Shown here piece after piece: positions 1 through 6,150 of a stretch of DNA of 64,000 nucleotides. Every line of letters starts with the position of its first letter. The first letter of the stretch is position 1. The DNA is taken from positions 1 to 64,000 of the forward strand of contig NZ_JAUYNT010000016.1 in the NCBI RefSeq assembly GCF_030698175.1. The letters run 5' to 3'. The position numbers and the translations under genes were made by a program. Under the pieces are notes generated by a model, which was not told the origin of the DNA, did not search any database, and was given only the letters and a program-made list of their open reading frames with translations. Origin of the DNA: Pseudomonas sp. (GTDB taxonomy: Bacteria; Pseudomonadota; Gammaproteobacteria; Pseudomonadales; Pseudomonadaceae).

Positions 1-2
1 CC

Positions 3-110
3 ACGGCGCCGGCTCGCTGCCGCCTGGCCTCGCTGGAGTACTCGGCGGTGGCCATCCGTTACAACCAGATCGCCGCGTTCGACGGCCAATACAACCATGG
101 GAGCAGCTAA
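3..110 (+). CDS. C-terminal fragment of a prophage structural protein (unidentified)
   Basis: An open frame enters from the left edge and ends at the TAA at 108-110, leaving 35 residues that end in FDGQYNHGSS. Its stop overlaps the ATG of the tail-fibre gene (TAATG), so the two are translationally coupled. The position directly before a tail fibre suggests a baseplate or tail protein, but the fragment is too short to assign to a family. That it is phage-derived is inferred only from context. Confidence 0.6.
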   Translation, partial: TAPARCRLASLEYSAVAIRYNQIAAFDGQYNHGSS

Positions 111-1630
111 TGGCTAACTTGTCGGAAACGCCCGATTACCCCGCAGGCGTCTATCAACTCGAAACATCCGACCCGGTACTGGGAGGGCCTGGAGGCATTG
201 CCAACCGGCAAGCCGAGCAGCTGGGCAATCGCACAGCCTGGCTCAAGGCCAAGATCGATGCATTCATCGACGGCACCGTGGCGGTGCTTAAAGCGACCAG
301 GCTGGCCACCGCCAGGACGCTCTCAATCACTGGAGCAGCCTCTGGTAGTGCCTCCTTCGATGGCAGTGCCAATGCATCCATTGCGGTTGCCCTGGCAGAC
401 AGTGGTGCTGTTGCGGGCACTTACCCCAAGGTCACCATCAACGCTAAGGGCATTGTCACCGGCGGTACAGCCTTGGTGGCTGCTGATATCCCAGCTCTTG
501 ACTGGAGCAAAATCGGCAGCGGAAAGCCCACCACCTTGGCCGGTTATGGGATCACCGATGCCCTGGCGGCAAGCGGCACTGCCGTGGCGGCCGACAAACT
601 AGCCACCGCCCGCACGCTGTCGGTGAGCGGCGCCGCCAGTGGTAGTGCTTCCTTCGATGGTGGCGCCAACGCCAACATCGCCCTGACCCTGGCGGACAGC
701 GGCGCGGTGGCCGGCACCTACCCCAAGGTCGCCATCAACGCTAAGGGCATTGTCACCGGCGGTGCAGCGTTGGTGGCTGCTGATATCCCAGCTCTTGACT
801 GGAGCAAAATCGGCAGCGGTAAACCAACCACCTTGGGTGGATATGGCATCACCGATGCCCTGGCGGTAAGCGGCACTGCCGTGGCGGCCGCCAAACTAGC
901 CACCGCCCGCACGCTGTCGGTGAGCGGGGCCGCCAGTGGTAGTGCTTCCTTCGATGGTGGCGCCAACGCCAACATCGCCCTGACCCTGGCGGACAGCGGC
1001 GCGGTGGCCGGCACCTACCCCAAGGTCGCCATCAACGCTAAGGGCATTGTCACCGGCGGTGCAGCGCTGGTGGCTGCTGATATCCCAGCTCTTGACTGGA
1101 GCAAAATCAGCAGCGGTAAACCAACCACCTTGGGTGGATATGGCATCACAGATGCGCTCCCCACGAGCCAAGCGGCTGTGCTTGCGCCTCCGGGGAAAGT
1201 TTGCTCGTTCGCAATGTCCGTGCCTCCAGCTGGTTGGCTCAAAGCCAATGGCGCACAAGTCAACCGCGCGACCTATGCAGCTCTGTTTGCGGCCATTGGT
1301 ACCACCTTCGGCGCAGGCGACGGCTCTACAACCTTCAATGTGCCAGATCTGCGCGGAGAGTTTGTGCGGGGCTGGGATGATGGGCGAGGGATAGATGCAG
1401 GGCGGGGTTTCGCTTCATTCCAGGCTGATGCTTTCAAAGCTCACTTCCACTCCACTGTGGCAAATAACCAGTTTGGCAACTTCCAGTACATAGCTGACGT
1501 GGGTACGGGCGGCACCATGGGCGGGGCTGCTGGTAGTTCTTGGGCACCCAATGCCCCATTCAACAACGGTGGTGGTGGCAGCGAAACCCGTCCACGCAAC
1601 GTCGCATTGCTTACTTGCATTAAATACTGA
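110..1630 (+). CDS. Prophage tail fibre protein with three 99-residue repeats and a tail-collar domain
   Basis: This 506-residue protein is a receptor-binding tail fibre. After a short N-terminal part (about residues 1-64, probably baseplate-attaching), residues 65 to about 350 hold three copies of a 99-residue unit. Each unit has a LATARTLS start, a GTYPKV core and a GYGITDAL end; the third is cut short after ITDAL. Residues 362-506 match the phage tail-collar domain, with GWLKANGAQV, the TFNVPDLRGEFVRGWDDG core and a His- and Gly-rich tip. Such collar domains lie at the distal end of fibres of Mu- and P2-type phages. The start overlaps the upstream stop and the assembly-type gene follows 8 bp after the stop. 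The family call is firm; the host receptor cannot be read from sequence. Confidence 0.92.
   Translation: MANLSETPDYPAGVYQLETSDPVLGGPGGIANRQAEQLGNRTAWLKAKIDAFIDGTVAVLKATRLATARTLSITGAASGSASFDGSANASIAVALADSGAVAGTYPKVTINAKGIVTGGTALVAADIPALDWSKIGSGKPTTLAGYGITDALAASGTAVAADKLATARTLSVSGAASGSASFDGGANANIALTLADSGAVAGTYPKVAINAKGIVTGGAALVAADIPALDWSKIGSGKPTTLGGYGITDALAVSGTAVAAAKLATARTLSVSGAASGSASFDGGANANIALTLADSGAVAGTYPKVAINAKGIVTGGAALVAADIPALDWSKISSGKPTTLGGYGITDALPTSQAAVLAPPGKVCSFAMSVPPAGWLKANGAQVNRATYAALFAAIGTTFGAGDGSTTFNVPDLRGEFVRGWDDGRGIDAGRGFASFQADAFKAHFHSTVANNQFGNFQYIADVGTGGTMGGAAGSSWAPNAPFNNGGGGSETRPRNVALLTCIKY
302..1160 (+). repeat. Three direct 297-bp repeats inside the tail fibre gene
   Basis: Units begin at 302, 599 and 896, each at a Leu codon followed by GCCACC, giving an exact 297-bp period (99 codons). 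Units 2 and 3 are almost identical at DNA level. Unit 1 is more diverged, with different residues at several Ser/Thr/Ala positions. Unit 3 loses similarity near 1160. In-frame periodicity means that unequal crossing-over would change fibre length without breaking the frame. Confidence 0.95.
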
Positions 1631-1638
1631 GGTCTCCC

Positions 1639-2394
1639 ATGACAGCCCCGATCATCTATATTGCTCATCCGCTCACTGGTGAATACCTCGGTAGCGGCTA
1701 TGCCGACCCCGACCCGTTGGACTCCGGTAATTGGCTAGTCCCCGGCCATGCCTACCGCGATGCCCCACCACTCATAGTGCAGGGTGAGGCTGCGGTTTGG
1801 ACCGGGCGAGGCTGGAGCTTGCGGCCAGACCGTCGTGGCCAAGTCTATCGAACCGATACTGGAGAGGCCGTGATGCACGATCAGCTCGGCGAGTTGCCGC
1901 AGGGGCTGACCACAGAGCCGCGCCCAACACAGGATTACCGCTGGGATAGCACTGGCTGGGTGCTTGATGCAAATCTAAAAACAGCTAACCGCTTGGCACT
2001 CACCACAGGGCTTTGTCAGCAAATCGACTCAGCCGCAGACACCGCTCGGCGTGCCGTAGCAGGTGACCCACTGCGTGCCGTTGAATACGAGCGTTCTGCC
2101 GCCGAAGCCCAAGCCTTCAAATCCGCCGGCTACCCAGCCAACGCAGTCCCCCGCACCGTCTCGGCTTGGGCTATCGGTGGCCGCACCGCCCGGCAAGCCG
2201 CCGACAGCATCTTGGTCGAGTCTGCCGCCTACACCGAGGCGCTGTACCAGATCCGCGAGGCGCGGTTGGGGGCTAAGGAGATGGTGCGCCAGGCCATGGC
2301 CGCTGGTGAGATGGACCAGGCGCAGGACATCGCTGCCGAAACCATTGCCTCCATCGAGTCGGCAATCTCCGGCATCGGCAACGTAAGGGGTTGA
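1639..2394 (+). CDS. Prophage tail-fibre assembly-type protein
   Basis: The 251-residue product begins with a short beta-rich segment (IAHPLTGEYLGSGYADPDP) typical of proteins encoded just after tail fibres. A Trp-rich middle section carries YRWDSTGWVLD near residues 99-109. The C-terminal 130 residues are helical and Ala/Glu-rich. This layout resembles phage tail-fibre assembly chaperones, which hold or trimerise the fibre. The gene lies 8 bp after the fibre stop, and its own stop overlaps the next frame. Assignment rests mainly on position and general architecture; a structural tail protein is the alternative. Confidence 0.65.
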   Translation: MTAPIIYIAHPLTGEYLGSGYADPDPLDSGNWLVPGHAYRDAPPLIVQGEAAVWTGRGWSLRPDRRGQVYRTDTGEAVMHDQLGELPQGLTTEPRPTQDYRWDSTGWVLDANLKTANRLALTTGLCQQIDSAADTARRAVAGDPLRAVEYERSAAEAQAFKSAGYPANAVPRTVSAWAIGGRTARQAADSILVESAAYTEALYQIREARLGAKEMVRQAMAAGEMDQAQDIAAETIASIESAISGIGNVRG

Positions 2395-2396
2395 GC

Positions 2397-2855
2397 ATGG
2401 GCAGTATTCAGCTTCTATTCAGTACCAGCCGCTATCCGTTCAGCACCCTGATCCGTGCGGCCACCTGGTCGCGTTGGAGCCACGTTGCGCTGGTGGCTGG
2501 GCCTCATGTGATAGAGGCCTCGGCGCTGGAGGGTGTTCGGCAAATATCCAAGAGCTACGCCATCAGCCATGCACACGACTATTGCCTGGTCGATCTGCCA
2601 GCCCGCGACCCGCAAGCCATCATCGACGCCGCGCGTAGCCAAATCGGTAAACCCTACGACTGGACAGCCATAGCGGGCCTAAGCCTGCACCGGGACTGGC
2701 AGGAAGATGATTCGTGGTTCTGTTCGGAGTTGGTGGCTTGGGCTGCAGCTCAAGCTGGTGAGATCTGGTTTCGCCCCGATGCGTTGCGTCGGGTGACACC
2801 ACAACACTTGTGGATGCTGCCGCCGTATCAGGAGATGTGCCAGGCAGCCATATAA
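2397..2855 (+). CDS. Permuted papain-like (YaeF/YiiX, C92-type) protein of the prophage
   Basis: This protein of about 152 residues has the order seen in circularly permuted NlpC/P60 folds: an early histidine block (WSRWSHVALVAG) and a late cysteine block (DDSWFCSELVAWA). The Cys of FCSELV and the His of SHVALV are the expected catalytic pair. YiiX/C92 enzymes are thought to cleave amide or acyl bonds in peptides or lipids. I chose ATG 2397 over the upstream TTG at 2391 because AAGGGG at 2385-2390 is six bases before the ATG. No signal peptide is visible. A role in tail-associated cell-wall or membrane hydrolysis is inference. Confidence 0.72.
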   Translation: MGSIQLLFSTSRYPFSTLIRAATWSRWSHVALVAGPHVIEASALEGVRQISKSYAISHAHDYCLVDLPARDPQAIIDAARSQIGKPYDWTAIAGLSLHRDWQEDDSWFCSELVAWAAAQAGEIWFRPDALRRVTPQHLWMLPPYQEMCQAAI

Positions 2856-2867
2856 AGAGAGGGCGAT

Positions 2868-2895
2868 CAGCTTGAGTGCGCTAACACCCAAGCTG
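2868..2895. other. Inverted repeat upstream of com
   Basis: CAGCTTG at 2868-2874 pairs with CAAGCTG at 2889-2895 across a 14-base loop, in the 134-bp gap before com. There is no T-run after it, so a terminator is unlikely. It could be an operator or a processing site. The rest of the gap shows no convincing gene. Confidence 0.35.
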
Positions 2896-2989
2896 ACCAC
2901 CAGTAGCAGATCTAGCCTGCAAACCAGCCAAGGCCCCCTGCTCACGCGCGAGCGGCGGGGAGCCTACCAGAAGCGCAAAGGGTTTGTAG

Positions 2990-3184
2990 ATGATGCAAGA
3001 AATAAGATGCGGCCATTGTGGTCGCAAGCTGGCAACCGCCAGTGGTTTCACCGAATTGCAGATCAAGTGCCCGCGCTGCCGGACACTGAACCACCTGAAG
3101 GCCGAGAGCCTCCTGACACCGCCATCGAGCGCCACTAGCCATCAGGAGGCACCATGTCCGCACAACCGATCATCCCCTGGATAG
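2990..3184 (+). CDS. com: Com-family zinc-finger translational regulator
   Basis: The 64-residue protein has a CxxC...CxxC knuckle (Cys 7, 10, 27, 30) with the spacing and text of the Mu Com family (EIRCGHCGRKL then LQIKCPRCRTLNH). In phage Mu, Com binds the mRNA of the DNA-modification gene mom and opens its ribosome site. Here the next gene, a DNA adenine methylase, begins at 3154 inside com, the same overlapping arrangement as com-mom. AAAGGG at 2977-2982 sits seven bases before ATG 2990; a second ATG at 2993 is equally possible. The C-terminal 25 residues are low-complexity and overlap the methylase start. Regulation of the methylase by Com is inferred from Mu. Confidence 0.85.
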   Translation: MMQEIRCGHCGRKLATASGFTELQIKCPRCRTLNHLKAESLLTPPSSATSHQEAPCPHNRSSPG

Positions 3185-3948
3185 GCGGCAAACGCCGTCT
3201 CGCCGACCGCATCTTTCCGCTGTTTCCAGCCCACAGTTGCTACGTCGAACCTTTTGCGGGCGGCGCGGCGCTGTTCTTCCTGCGGCCAGTACCGGCCGAG
3301 ATTGAAGTGCTGAATGACGTGAACGGCGATCTGATCAACCTCTACCGGGTGGTGCAAGTCCACCTAGAAGAGTTCGTCAGGCAGTTCAAATGGGCGCTGA
3401 GCAGCCGACAGGTGTTTAAGTGGTTGCAGATGACGAACCCCGAAACCCTGACCGATATCCAGCGGGCCGCACGTTTCTACTATTTACAGCAGTCCGCTTT
3501 CGGTGGCCGTGTAGCGGGCCAGAGCTATGGCACCGCCACGACCACGCCGCCAGGGCTCAACTTGCTGCGACTGGAAGAAACTTTGTCGGCGGCCCACCTG
3601 CGCTTGAGCAGCACTTACATCGAGCACCTGAGCTGGCAGGCGGTGATTAAGAAATACGACCGCGAGCACACGCTGTTCTACTGCGATCCGCCGTACTGGG
3701 AGACAGAGGGCTATGGCGTGCCGTTCGAGTACAGCCAGTATCTGGAGATGGCCAAGATGATTGGCGAGATCAAGGGCAAGGCCATCATCAGCCTGAACGA
3801 TCACCCGGCGATCCGTGAGGCGTTCGCCGGCTATCACATGGAAACGACTGACATTAAATACACGGTGGGTGGCGGCAAGGGGAGTGAAGCGAAGGAGGTG
3901 CTGATCTTCAGCTGGGACATCCAGGCCGAACCGGCAGGCCTTTTCTAA
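3154..3948 (+). CDS. Prophage DNA adenine N6-methyltransferase (Dam/D12 class)
   Basis: The 264-residue enzyme starts with the D12-class block PWIGGKRRLADRI. It has the SAM-binding motif EPFAGGAALFF near residue 35 and the catalytic DPPY at residues 178-181 (FYCDPPYW), the order of alpha-class N6-adenine methylases related to Dam and DpnM. The product would methylate adenine in a short DNA site, protecting phage DNA from host restriction; the target sequence cannot be read. The gene overlaps com by 31 bp and is the last gene of the prophage, ending before a strong terminator. Its position matches that of mom in Mu, although mom itself is an unrelated protein. Confidence 0.9.
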   Translation: MSAQPIIPWIGGKRRLADRIFPLFPAHSCYVEPFAGGAALFFLRPVPAEIEVLNDVNGDLINLYRVVQVHLEEFVRQFKWALSSRQVFKWLQMTNPETLTDIQRAARFYYLQQSAFGGRVAGQSYGTATTTPPGLNLLRLEETLSAAHLRLSSTYIEHLSWQAVIKKYDREHTLFYCDPPYWETEGYGVPFEYSQYLEMAKMIGEIKGKAIISLNDHPAIREAFAGYHMETTDIKYTVGGGKGSEAKEVLIFSWDIQAEPAGLF

Positions 3949-3972
3949 GATTCTCTTGCATACTATGCAAAA

Positions 3973-4014
3973 GGGGCTGAAGTGAGTTATCTCACGTCAG
4001 CCCCACAATTTTTC
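3973..4014 (+). terminator. Intrinsic terminator after the prophage methylase
   Basis: GGGGCTGA and GTGAG pair with CTCAC and TCAGCCCC across a TTAT loop, with one bulged base on each arm, followed by AATTTTTC. It ends the com-methylase transcript at the prophage edge. Confidence 0.85.
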
Positions 4015-4029
4015 GCGCGCGGCGTCAAT

Positions 4030-4138
4030 GCGGCGTTAAAAACAGGCTCAAAATGCTCATTTACAGCTCGTAAACTGCGCTTTTTCGCCTGTTTTTGCCT
4101 TGCCTAACCTTCGCTCGCTACGTTTTCACACAGTCTGC
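4030..4138 (+). repeat. Dispersed repeat B, copy 1 (left arm missing)
   Basis: This shares its core with copies at 12392-12531 (inverted) and 34186-34327: GCGGCGTT, a Gln/Ser-like CAGGCTCAAAATGCTCAT block, the near-palindrome ACAGCTCGTAAACTGCGC, and a right end CGCTACGTTTTCACAC. The outer left arm seen in the other two copies is absent here; the prophage terminator region takes its place. It lies between the convergent prophage methylase and rlmG. Confidence 0.85.
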
Positions 4139-4166
4139 ATGGGCGGCGAGAGCCGCCGCGGGGAGC

Positions 4167-5291
4167 TTACTTGGTGGCTTTAAGAATCACGAACTTGGGC
4201 GTGGTCGCGACTTGCTCGACGCCGCGAAAGAGTTTTTTCAACTTGCCGTGATAGCCCAGATGGCGGTTGCCGACTATCCACAGTTCGCCGCCGCGCACCA
4301 GGGCCGCCTTGGCCTGGACGAACATGCGCCAGGCGAGAAAGTCGCCGACCACTTGCTGCTGGTGAAACGGCGGATTGCACAGCACCAGATCCAACGAATC
4401 CTCTGCTTGCTCGGCCAGACCGTCGCCGGCGCGAATAGTCACTGGCCGCTCACCCAGGGCGGCGCGCCAGTTTTCTGCGGCCGACTGCACCGCCATAAAG
4501 GATTCATCCACCAGCGTCAGCTCGGCCCCTGGGTTGCTCAGCGCATAGCTGATCCCCAGCACGCCATTGCCACAACCGAGGTCCGCGACCCGCAACGGCG
4601 TCAGGCTGCGGGGCAGGTGCGGCAGAAAGGCGCGGGTGCCAATGTCCAGGCCTTCCCGGCAAAACAGGTTGGCGTGGTTAAGCAGTGTCAGGGCCGGTTG
4701 CTCCAGCACGTAGCTGCTCGGGTAGGGCGAACTGACGGTTGCCTTGCTCACGGCGCTGGCGCTGAGCACCCGGGCTTTTTTTACCGCCAGCAGCGCCTGC
4801 ATCGGGCCGATGTAGCGCGTGAGCAATTCGCCGGCGGCGCGTGGCAGGTGCTTGAGCATGGCGGCGGCCAGCACCAGGGTGCCGGGCGTAATCTCCCCCT
4901 GCAGACGAATCAGTTGCTCCTCCAGCAGGGCCAAGGTCTTGGGCACGCGCAGCAGTACGCAGTCGAAGGGGCCGCCGGCCTTCTCGCTGGCCGGCACAAA
5001 GCGCAGGCTGTCGCCGGTCAGTCCGTTGCGGGCCAGGTTGTGCTGCAAGGCCTGCCAGCCCAGGTACGAATCGCTGGAGCTGGTGACTTGATAATACCCG
5101 GCCAAACTGACCGCCAGGGCGCCGAAGTTATCGTTGAGCACTAACAACCGCGCGCTGCTGGGCAAGGCCAGGCTATGCAGATGGTTGAGCAGGTACTCGT
5201 CGGCGGCATCGAAGGCTTGTAACGGCTCCTCGGCTTGCTCGGGCTGACGGATCAGTTCCAGTGCGGCAAAGGGCGTAGTGAATATAGGCAT
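4167..5291 (-). CDS. rlmG: 23S rRNA (guanine1835-N2)-methyltransferase
   Basis: At 374 residues the protein is the length of E. coli RlmG (YgjO) and resembles it along its whole length. It starts with an inactive N-terminal methylase-like half (DAADEYLL, ILNDNFGAL-type segment, RVPKTLALLEEQL). The active half follows, with VADLGCGNGVLG for SAM binding and LCNPPFHQQQ as the catalytic NPPF motif. The C-terminus ends in the family-typical KFVILKA. RlmG makes m2G1835 on naked 23S rRNA during 50S assembly. The gene stands alone, convergent with the prophage end and divergent from fpr. Confidence 0.95.
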   Translation of the reverse strand: MPIFTTPFAALELIRQPEQAEEPLQAFDAADEYLLNHLHSLALPSSARLLVLNDNFGALAVSLAGYYQVTSSSDSYLGWQALQHNLARNGLTGDSLRFVPASEKAGGPFDCVLLRVPKTLALLEEQLIRLQGEITPGTLVLAAAMLKHLPRAAGELLTRYIGPMQALLAVKKARVLSASAVSKATVSSPYPSSYVLEQPALTLLNHANLFCREGLDIGTRAFLPHLPRSLTPLRVADLGCGNGVLGISYALSNPGAELTLVDESFMAVQSAAENWRAALGERPVTIRAGDGLAEQAEDSLDLVLCNPPFHQQQVVGDFLAWRMFVQAKAALVRGGELWIVGNRHLGYHGKLKKLFRGVEQVATTPKFVILKATK

Positions 5292-5373
5292 ATGAACCGC
5301 CGGTGTTTGTGCGGTGAGCTTTGCGCGACACTGCAGAGACTAATGAACACGAGTTAAACCAAAGGGCCGCAGT

Positions 5374-6150
5374 ATGACCGCCAGTGTCGAGAAGTTCACC
5401 CGTCAGCAGCTGCTTAGCGTGCAAGCCTGGTCGCCGAGTTTGTTTAGTTTGCGTTGCACCCGTGATCCGGGCTTTCGTTTTGTGGCCGGACAGTTCGCCC
5501 GTCTGGGGGTGCGCAAGGCCGATGGCTCGACGGTGTGGCGGGCCTATTCGATGGTCTCGGCGGCCCATGATGAGTTTCTCGAGTTCTTCTCCATCGTGGT
5601 GCCCGGCGGTGAGTTCACCAGTGAGCTGAGCCGCTTGGCGGTGGGCGACGAGCTGTTGGTTGAGCGTCAGGCCTTTGGTTTTCTGACCCTGGATCGCTTC
5701 GTCGATGGCCAGGATCTGTGGCTGCTGGCCAGCGGCACCGGGCTGGCACCGTTTCTGTCGATCTTGCAGGGGCAGGAGGTGTGGCAGCGCTTTGCCCGTA
5801 TCGTCTTGGTCTACAGCGCCCGCAGTCAGAGCGAGTTGGCCTACCAGGAGTTAATCAGCAGCTTGATGCAGCGCGACTATTTGCAGGAGTTTGCCGAGCG
5901 CCTGACCTATCTGCCCTTGCTGACCCGTGACGAGCAGCCCGGCTGCTTGCATGGGCGCATCACCACGTTGCTGCAAAGCGGTGAGTTGGAGCAGGCGGCC
6001 GGTTTTGCCCTGGAGCCCCAGGCCGGACGGGTGATGATTTGCGGCAACCCGCAGATGATCGCCGACTGCCGCGGTTTGCTTAAACAACGGGACCTGCAGC
6101 TGAGCCTGAATCGGCGGCCGGCGCAGGTGGCGGTGGAGAATTATTGGTAG
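5374..6150 (+). CDS. fpr: Ferredoxin/flavodoxin--NADP+ reductase
   Basis: This 258-residue flavoenzyme has the bacterial FNR layout. An N-terminal FAD-binding barrel carries RAYSMVSA (the RxYS FAD site), and a C-terminal NADP-binding half carries the LASGTGLAPF loop and the MICGNPQM motif. It ends in VENYW, the aromatic C-terminus of subclass bacterial FNRs. It moves electrons between NADPH and ferredoxin or flavodoxin in the cytoplasm and in pseudomonads is tied to oxidative-stress responses. AAAGGG precedes ATG 5374. Its last 71 bp overlap the end of the convergent histidine kinase gene, an unusually long 3' overlap. Confidence 0.95.
   Translation: MTASVEKFTRQQLLSVQAWSPSLFSLRCTRDPGFRFVAGQFARLGVRKADGSTVWRAYSMVSAAHDEFLEFFSIVVPGGEFTSELSRLAVGDELLVERQAFGFLTLDRFVDGQDLWLLASGTGLAPFLSILQGQEVWQRFARIVLVYSARSQSELAYQELISSLMQRDYLQEFAERLTYLPLLTRDEQPGCLHGRITTLLQSGELEQAAGFALEPQAGRVMICGNPQMIADCRGLLKQRDLQLSLNRRPAQVAVENYW

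Noticed and set aside
2872..3138. Open frame overlapping com
   Set aside because: It overlaps com in another frame, starts with TTG and has no recognisable motif.
3956..3970. TTGCATACTATGCAA palindrome as attachment site
   Set aside because: No second copy is visible in the window and no integrase is present, so it cannot be supported as att.
4095..5144. Long plus-strand frame opposite rlmG
   Set aside because: Antisense to a clear rlmG; produced by GC-rich codon use.
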